A stretch of DNA of 64,000 nucleotides. Origin: Bugulina stolonifera (taxonomy: Eukaryota; Bryozoa; Gymnolaemata; Cheilostomatida; Bugulidae). Numbering within the stretch: the first letter of the stretch is position 1; every line of letters begins with the position of its first letter. The notes under the pieces were generated by a model, which did not search any database, had not been told where the DNA came from, and saw nothing but the letters and a program-made list of their open reading frames with translations. The DNA is taken from assembly GCA_935421135.1 (NCBI GenBank), contig OW285195.1, positions 5,122,701 to 5,186,700 of the forward strand, written 5' to 3'. Both the position numbers and the translations under genes were made by a program. Positions 56,335 through 64,000 of the stretch are shown here, piece by piece.

Positions 56335-57300
56335 ACTGGTGCAGGGGCGTATTTTAAGGGGCGGCAGGGAGGCACTGCCGCCCCTGTTGCCAAAATAAAG
56401 TGGCCTAAAAACACTGCTTTTGAAAATTCAGCACTTTTTCCCCATAATATTTGCTTCGTTTCCGGTTTGCGACCGAAGCGTTATCACTCTAGTTATAACT
56501 CTAAGGCGTTATCACTCTACTTATAACTCTATGGTGTTGCTGCGCAACAATAACCAGTAATCCTGGAATAATAACTACATAACTATGCGGCCTATCACAT
56601 GATTTCATTATTAAATTGTAATTGTTTCCTACTAACTACATCTACATGCATTTATAATAATATACATGCATATACATGTACAATGCAAGTATAACGCGTT
56701 GATTAAAACTGAAACAAATTATTACTGGATGGCAACAACGATTGTAGCAAAAAATTAGTGGCGAAGATCACTCAGGAAAGATAAAAGCACCAACTATTGC
56801 TGGAAATGGGCGAATGTTGATGCCATTTCGTAGTGTTCCCCGTAATATTTCCTTCGTTTCCGGTTTGCGACCGAAGCGTTATCACTCTAGTTATAACTCT
56901 ATGGCGTTATCACTCTAGTTATAACCCCAACCCCAAACCCCGTTATCACTCTAGTTATAACTCTATGGCGTTATCACTCTACTTTTAACTCTATGGTGTT
57001 GCTGCGCGACAATAACCAGTAATCCTGGAATAATAACTACATAACTATGCGGCCTATCACATGATTTCATTATTAAATTGTAATTGTTTCCTACTAACTA
57101 CATCTACATGTATTTATAATAATATACATGCATATAGATGTACAATGCAAGTATAACGCGTTGATTAAAACTGAAACAAATTATTACTGGATGGCAACAA
57201 CGATTGTAGCAAAAAATTAGTGGCGAAGATCACTCAGGAAAGATAAAAACACCAACTATTGCTGGAAATGGGCGAATGTTGATGCCATTTCGTAGTGCTG
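56335..57300 (+). repeat. Tandem duplication of a dispersed repeat
   Basis: Two ~430-bp units, about 56,447-56,833 and 56,837-57,298, both run from TTCGTTTCCGGTTTGCGACC to GATGCCATTTCGTAGTG. Each includes GTTATCACTCTAGTTATAACTC sub-repeats. Internal blocks match 28,030-28,160. Confidence 0.75.
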
Positions 57301-57640
57301 CCTGATTTCTCGGCATCATCCAATTTTTCAGTGTTTTTCTCTTTCGGTTCAAAAACCGCAAAATGTTAAAATGCAAACTGAAACCGAATGCAGTGGCTTG
57401 GTAGGATTCAGTTTTAAAATTCAAACCGCGCCTGGCTTTTCAACTCGCAAATATATTTAAAATGTTTATTCTGAGACACTGCCTACGCTGTCACACAAGC
57501 AATATTAACAATAACAATAAACTTGGTTTGGTTTCATTATTATTTATGCTTTTCCATTACATCATGCTGGCTTTCGCGCATACTGATAGAACCATGGATA
57601 GTAGTACCAGACTCTGGCATGGCATGGTAACAATAAGGTA
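57301..57640. other. Intergenic, repeat-like
   Basis: Continuation of the preceding repeat (CTCGGCATCATCC, TTTCGGTTCAAAAACCG), then nothing recognised. Confidence 0.35.
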
Positions 57641-57644
57641 ATAT

Positions 57645-58357
57645 TGTAATGGTTTTTGGTTTCTGGTATGGTCGTCCTAAGACGACTCCCGAGTCCAAAG
57701 TGAAGTGCCTATGAGTGGTGCTAGGCCTTCTCATTACATGAAAGATTGATCGGTGTCAGTAGTCAAAGAACTACCAAAGACGACCCAAATGATCCCGAGT
57801 CAATGCTTGTTTACTATACTGAGAAAGAGAGTGATCCGACCTAGTAGGCAGTGCGTGTTGCAAGGTCGAGGACCTGAACAACTAGAATGACCTATCTACG
57901 AAGTGAAAGTCTCTGTATATAAGTATAGATGTGTCTTTCTTGAGATCCAAGCAAGAACTGAGACAGCAAACGTAAAACAATGCCCTTTACATAGTAAGAG
58001 AACTTCTAGAGGAAGCTCCGGTAAAAAGGCCAACGTAGTGTCGGGAAAAGACGGCGTTGTCCGAAAATTGCGCAACAACATGGCGGCCGGAAGCCCGATG
58101 GCCGACCCAAAATGGGTCGGGTTAATACAAAAGATGCTTAGAATCATCCAAATCATATACAAAATGAATATCAGGTAATTCTGAGAGGTCGAGCCTCTTT
58201 ACATGGGTATAAAAAGCAGTACAATGACTCAGTAATGCCATATTCAGGTATACAAACAATATTCAACTAAGTAGCAATGAATACAAGCAGATATACATAT
58301 GGGTACGCATTATAGTTAGTGTCAGGTAGTTGAGGAAGACTGTGCGTAACCATTACA
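57645..58357 (-). mobile_element. Solo LTR, family 1, full length 713 bp
   Basis: In its own orientation it starts TGTAATGGTTAC and ends ACCATTACA. A 4-bp duplication, ATAT, lies at 57641-57644 and 58358-58361. It lacks the C/A tract found in the 2.8- and 15-kb copies. It carries the same U3 blocks, but its TATA-like motif is CTATGTAAAG and its poly(A) signal is mutated to CAAGAAAG. Confidence 0.92.
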
Positions 58358-58361
58358 ATAT

Positions 58362-58784
58362 CGTGCATCTAGAGGCTAAGGTAGAATAGGCAGGATATAA
58401 TGTCTATGATCAACACTTTACCAGAAGAGCTCAGTGATAAGCTTCAGAATTCAATATTATGGTGAAAAGGCCGCCCTACATAACACAGAGGCCGCCTTAT
58501 GCCAAGGTGTAGCCTCACCCGAACATGTGCATTAACCTTAAATTATAGCCTTCAATTGCTACCTATTTACATTGTGCAATCAGTGAACTATATCGGTACA
58601 CAATCTATAGTCTATGTCTAATCGCCTTGCATTAGCTACTTTTTATATTATATTATGCCTCACATCATTATAAGCACCTTCATATTTTAAGGCCGGGCCA
58701 CATTGCAATATAGATCACTGTGTCCAGTTGATTAAATGCATACAATGTCAGAATATTTTTTATTGGATTTATATGAGATATTTT
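58362..58784. other. Intergenic, nothing recognised
   Basis: No exon or repeat boundary supported. The part near 58,660-58,700 has a TAAGGCCGGGCC phrase resembling LTR U3 sequence. Confidence 0.3.
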
Positions 58785-59046
58785 ATTACCGGAATCCATT
58801 AACTTGTCTCAAAAGACGAGTTAGAAAAGGATATAAATGAGTACATCAAATGTACAGTATAAGTGAGAGCAATATCTGATATACAGCTCAGAAATATGAA
58901 ACCCAACATAATAAGAAATACAAATCAACTTCAAGATTCACAATATTATAGCAATAATAATAATATAGTAATTATTTATAGTCAATGTAACTGAGAATGT
59001 AGCTAACCAATTAGTGTACAGTTAATAAGTTGGGAGTTGTGTTACC

Positions 59047-62000
59047 TCATTTGGGAAGTCTCTTTAGAATATGCATCAACCAAAGTGACAATGAGAGGAG
59101 AGTGATAGACCCTGCCTGATGTGTGGATGCTACGTGTGTGTGAACCTGGAGAATAAACAGGAAGTGAAGCATAAACAGGAAGTGGAGAATAAACAGGAAG
59201 TGAATAATTAAGTGAAGATTATTGACTATACAAAAGCCCAAGGGCTTGTGGAAGCTGAACACTGGGATGCAATTCTAACAACAAATGCTTCGGTGTCAAC
59301 AAAATTATTTCTTCAAACACTAAATGATATAATTACCCAGTGCACCACAATTTGCAACTCAAAGGGTTGTAAACGGGGTTTCAAACAACCTTGGATGACA
59401 AACCGTCTACGAAAATTGGTCACCAGACGCACAAAGTTGCACCGGGACAGTAAAAGAGCCCCATTTGATGTAAAATTAAAACAGGATTACAACAAATTTC
59501 GTAAATTGGTGACTTTTGAAACAAATAAAGCGAAACGAGATTATTTTACATATCGTTATAACCTTTGCAAGGAAAGCCAGATCAACAAATGGAAATTCAT
59601 CAATGGGCTACTGAATAAGCAGCAATAAAGTTCATTGCCAGTGATTTTAAAAGTGAACAGTCAAGACATCTCAGATCCTTTAGATATCTGTAATATTTTT
59701 AACCAGTTTTTTACAGAAGTCGGTCAAAAATTGACTGACCATCTCGAAAATGGTAGGAGTGATTTTAAACAATATTTTCCAAAGTTACACAATGCTGAGG
59801 CCTTTTTCAATTTCCATGCTATCGAATCTGGAGATGTACACAGTATCATAGAAAAGTTGAAGATTAAAAAGTCTGCAGGGTATGACAAAATCTCGTCTTT
59901 TTAAAAGAAATTTTAAAAGAAATTAAGCTAATTTTGACCCCAGTTTTAACTAATCTTGTAAACTTGATCCTTGAGACCTTCACATTTCCAGATTGCCTCA
60001 AAGTTGCAAAAATTACTCCGATTTTTAAGAAAGGTCTAACAACAGACCCATCAAATTACCGCCCAATTTCTGTCTTGAGTATTGTGTCCAAAATTGTCGA
60101 AAAAATTATAGCTAAACAAATTTTATCGCATCTTGAAAACAATGACCTTTTAACAGATTCCCAGTATGGCTTTAGACCGAGAAGAAACACAACACAAGCC
60201 ATAAATTGCCTTTTAGAGACCATTTACAATAAACTAGATAATAGCCATGTATCACAAACCATATTTTTAGATTTTAGCAAAGCTTTTGATACTATTAACC
60301 ACGGAATTCTTATTGAAAAACTGAAATTTTATAACTTTTCATTCTCAGCCATTAAACTAATACAACCTTATCTCACTAACAGATATCAATTTGTCAAAAT
60401 CGGCGATTCTAGCTCAGAGCCGAGAAAAATAACAACTGGAGTACCACAAGGTTCCGTCCTAGGTCCTTTATTGTTTTTAATTTATATAAATGATCTACTA
60501 GGTGCCTCCGATAATTTCCAATATGTACTCTTTGCAGATGACACCAATTTGATCAGTTCTAATAAAAACATCACAGAATCTGAACTGCGCAAAATTGAAG
60601 ATTGGTGTATTGCAAATAAATTACTTATTAATTTTGATAAGACCTACCAGATAATTTTTAAGAACCATCAGAAAAAAATTCACTGTGAAACCTTCAAACT
60701 CCAAAATATAGCAACTTCTAATCAGTGCAAATTCTTAGGAATCCAATTGGATGAACATTTAACCTTTCGCTCTCATATTGAGACTGCTGCCCGAAAAATC
60801 AATTTCTTGGTCATGATGCTTAGACATTTATCAAAATATCTTGACCAGAAAACCCTAATAAACATTTACTACACTTTTATTTACCCCCACCTTTTATATG
60901 GTTTGGAGTTTCGGGGACATGCCTGTGAGGGGACAATTTCTCAAATCCTGGTGTGTCAAAAAAAAGCTTTGAGGGTGATCTTTAAACAAAAACCTTTTTC
61001 ATCGGTGTCAACCAAATTTCTTGAATCCAAAATAATGCCGATAAAGATGCTATTCAAATACCGTCTTATAATTTTCACTTACAAGATCTTTAAGACAGAT
61101 GAAAAGCTTATAACCCATAACTTTAATACTAGAAATAAAAGTAAACTTTTGAAACTGCCAAAAACTAAAACTAACAGGGGGAGGAGATCGGTGTACTATG
61201 CCGGTATTGAGCTTGTTTCTAGCTATGCCTTGGACATTCTTGACCTCCCTTCCAGGGCTTTTGCGTCTCGTCTCTGGGGGGTGGGGGTGTGAGCACTGTG
61301 GGGTGTCTGGGGGCGTGGTGGGTGCTTCCCCTCGGCACCGGTACACTTGAGCAGGGATTGCCTTGACTCTAGTCTCGAACTATCTGGCTTCCCTTTTGTG
61401 CAATCTTATACATGCGTACGCTTTTACTATAATCTATTGTTATTGATAAGCAATAAACTCAATGATAACAAAAAAAAAATTACAAATTCACGTAGACAAC
61501 ACTGTGAACAACTTGAGATTCAGTTTTGTCATCTTACTGTACCAGCTTATCAATGTGCTATCAAAGTGTATTAGTATCAGAGCTTTGAGACAATCCTCAC
61601 TGAATTAAATAGTTGACAATACTGAACTAAGTATTCTAGCAATATGATGCAATGACACGCATTCAGTGGGGCTATTAGTTGGAATAAGGAATCCTAAGGC
61701 TAAGTAAGTAGACATTCTCCATAACTGGACAAAACGGGATTGAATACTACACACTAAGCTGACATGACGCAACGCAGCGTGGGAGATAGCTCTGGCCAAC
61801 GCAAAAAATATTCCGTAATGAAGTTGTTCAAAAGTGGACAATACATAAAATAAAAACTCTACCGTGTTATTACAGTGTCTACCTGAGTCAGTAGTGTGGT
61901 GATTCCAAGACCCATCTGGATGAAGGCCATAGCTAGTAAACAGTTGGAGGCTAGCTTGGCTGTGGGTGGCAGAGGGGCGGCCCGACACATGAACCATAGA

Positions 62001-63394
62001 GCTGTTACTGAGGCTACAGTTAGTTTACCCTACAGAACACATACACATATACACATAGACGAGTACATATAAGGCTACATATGCAAACTACAATGAGAAC
62101 ACGCAGAAGTATATTGTTAATCTCCCCTCTCAACACTTACAAGTAAACACAAAAAGTTGTCTGAAGTTATCGACAGCTGACTTTGATGGCAAAAACCACT
62201 GTAGCACTTATACTTGTGGCTAGGTGATGAGCGTAAAGTTGGGGGAATTAGGAACGGAGCTGAAGAAACTAGAAATAACCTTATTTCTTGGCATATACAG
62301 ATACAAGAAACGTTGTATTACTTGTTGAGTAACCCCCAGCCCAATGTCCACATAGTGAAATGATATCAAGCTATCAGGGTTTTAGCACTACTGTAACTAA
62401 TAGGAAGGAGATAGAAGACGTACCAGAATTCTGTGATTAAACTGAACTGTGGTTGGATTCTCGGATATATTAGACCAAGTAAGAGAATAAGCGAGGAGAT
62501 CCAAGGGTATCCATCTGTCAGCCATCTTGGACCATGAGTTGTATGCAAGACCTGCATCTAAACCTGCTACGAATGATCCCGATACGAGAGTAAGGAATGT
62601 GAGGGCAGTGACAGCGTGGCTTCCTCTCTGCAGACGTCTAAGGGTTGCTACCTTCTCACTCGCCTGGAGATTTACAAAACAGTGTGACTCTTATCAGAGT
62701 TGTATATTCAAGCAAAAGGCATACAGGATCTAAGCTCTAAGGCTATTAAATTCAGCCACTCAATTGCAACCCACTTACTAATTGATTTCAGATTATCGAT
62801 GCCAATTATTAGCTTTTCTGATGGCTAATTTCCAATGATAGACAGTCACCACTAGTTACAACAATGTACTATCTACTGTATGTAGTACAAGTGTTGAGCT
62901 ATATGGAGTTGTCACCACTACAGCTAAAAACTCATAATGGGGAAACAATTTAGGCCTACACAGAAACAAAACTAGATGCATGAACTAACTAAAGATAATC
63001 TATATGTAGGCCAACATAGTTTCACCGTCAGTGATTTACCTTGTCACTAGCTACTATCGTGCTTGACATTGCTGTTCCTCGATCAACTGATGTGATTTAC
63101 TGACACGTAGGCTCAACAACAATAAGGATATTGTTGTAGGTCACATATGGACTTACCAGAGTAGGTGCAGAGAGATGAGACAGTCCAGACCAGAAGAAGA
63201 GAGAATAGAGAACAACAGCAGTTCTCAGGTGAGCAGCTAGTCTATACTGACTAACTCTTGATATACATTTAACTTGAAAGAGATATACACTCGAATAGAG
63301 TGGGCTTGTCAGTGCTTGCTGATTGGATAATACCTAAAGCAGATAATTGCTCCAGGTGAGGTAGTCCCTATTCTGTCACTCGGGTTATTCAGTT
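59047..63394 (-). CDS. COX15: COX15 (heme A synthase), C-terminal half, intact exons
   Basis: The exons are 63334-63394, 63157-63256, 62424-62663, 61883-62029 and 59047-59145, all in phase. They encode VSQYRLAAHL, FVAGLDAGLAYNS, NPTTVQFNHRIL, GLGITTLL and the C-terminus ASTHQAGSITLL...KRLPK before TGA. Both His positions expected in this half (FNHR and THQ) are present. The enzyme acts in the mitochondrial inner membrane to make heme A. The N-terminal exons should lie beyond the window end. The last intron is enlarged to 2.7 kb by an antisense retrotransposon but the splice sites (GTAGAC donor, TTCTCCAG acceptor) are kept. It is probably the working copy; the copy at 23-25 kb is broken. Confidence 0.85.
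59208..61490 (+). mobile_element. 5'-truncated non-LTR retrotransposon (Jockey/CR1-type)
   Basis: Three consecutive frames cover the endonuclease-RT linker and the reverse transcriptase: 59,212-59,628, 59,635-59,904 and 59,934-61,292. RT signatures include NYRPISVLS, FLDFSKAFDTINH, GVPQGSVLGPLLF and FADDTN. An in-frame stop at 59,626 and a shift near 59,900 (next to a duplicated TTTTAAAAGAAA) break the reading frame. The upstream endonuclease domain is missing. The 3' end is AATAAACTC...AATGATAAC plus an A-run. Comparison with 23,090-23,150 shows a clean insertion into the last COX15 intron, with loss of a few target bases. Confidence 0.88.
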
Positions 63395-64000
63395 CTAAAA
63401 CAGAAAAAGTCACATTTGTATGTCTACGGGAGGAATAATAATTGAGTACATATATCCTGAGTGCTACCATTACTACTCACATTGAGCCACAGAACCAAAA
63501 TCCACTATTTCATATTATACAATGTACATGTAAATAACTGATTGAGTACAGGAGTTATTATACAGTAAGCTTAGATTATTGGATCAAAGTATTCATAGTT
63601 AGAAGTTATCTTCTCTCAATCGAGTTGAAATGAATGTGAGAAGCATCTATCAAATATCTTAACAAAATTGCAGGAGAGTAGAAGTTATCTTCTCTCGATT
63701 GACTGAAATTTAACAGGAAAAGATAGTACCAAAATATCTAGCACATTCACTTATTATACTAATACAATACCGCTATTGATACATTTACATAATATATAAT
63801 ACAATACATAAACATCATACTTCTCATTTCCCTCGTGACACATACGTTGTACTATTATAATATAAGGAATTATATTACTAATTACATGTATAAGCATTGT
63901 GCCTATTCTTATTTACACGTGACGATTATACACAAATTTAAACATTAGTAGATTAATCATAATTATTATTATAATTAATCTAATGCTATGTTTACATTTG

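Larger units (their letters stand above)
58785..64000. repeat. Segmental duplication containing COX15, copy 2 (interrupted)
   Basis: Aligns with 22,663-25,632 except for the retrotransposon at 59,208-61,490. The alignment is still running at the window end. Confidence 0.9.

Overview
The window is nuclear DNA of an animal. Genes have short exons joined by GT-AG introns, the background is AT-rich, and it is packed with transposon remnants. The genes I recognise (COX15, a galactose-3-O-sulfotransferase-like gene, a RING/B-box protein, a THAP protein, an IkB-like ankyrin protein) are metazoan. The very frequent TACATGTA-type motif and compact introns make me think of a sponge or another early-branching marine invertebrate; that taxon guess is inference only.

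Layout. 1-6.2 kb: a non-autonomous piggyBac-type element (TTAA ends), two solo LTRs, a 2.2-kb hAT-type element, and two tandem ~160-bp units each carrying a hammerhead-ribozyme motif. 7.2-13.5 kb, minus strand: a five-exon RING/B-box/coiled-coil gene whose first intron is full of repeats. 13.8-22.6 kb: almost pure repeat DNA (solo LTRs, a hAT element, TIR elements, palindromes, SINE-like pieces). 22.7-25.6 kb: a broken, 5'-truncated copy of COX15. 26.2-26.9 kb: three exons of an unknown small membrane protein. 27.4-29.4 kb: a large inverted-repeat element. 30.5-38.8 kb, plus strand: a complete seven-exon galactose-3-O-sulfotransferase-like gene, with nested solo LTRs in intron 1, and a hAT MITE plus a 1.7-kb 17-bp minisatellite in intron 4.

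39,492-47,348 is the most interesting object: a 7.86-kb mobile element with ~1.2-kb terminal inverted repeats, 5'-AG...CT-3' ends and a perfect 6-bp target duplication (GGGAGG). This signature fits a non-autonomous Polinton/Maverick. It carries two intact, divergently transcribed, spliced genes: an IkB-like ankyrin-repeat protein with an N-terminal degron-like motif, and an unknown Cys/His-rich protein. They are separated by a 1.4-kb minisatellite, and both read outward into the TIRs, which hold AATAAA signals. No polymerase, integrase, ATPase or capsid gene is present.

48.5-50.9 kb: a three-exon THAP-domain gene whose second exon is split by a solo LTR with a 4-bp target duplication. 53.3-56.3 kb: uncertain gene pieces, including a zinc-finger reading frame with an in-frame stop. 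57.6-58.4 kb: another solo LTR. 58.8-64.0 kb: a second copy of the COX15 segment, with all visible exons open. Its last intron holds a 5'-truncated non-LTR retrotransposon in antisense orientation.

All exon boundaries were read by eye from splice consensus and codon phase. Where a gene is called complete, the exon phases close exactly (for example 1,203 nt for the sulfotransferase-like gene and 1,005 nt for the ankyrin gene).
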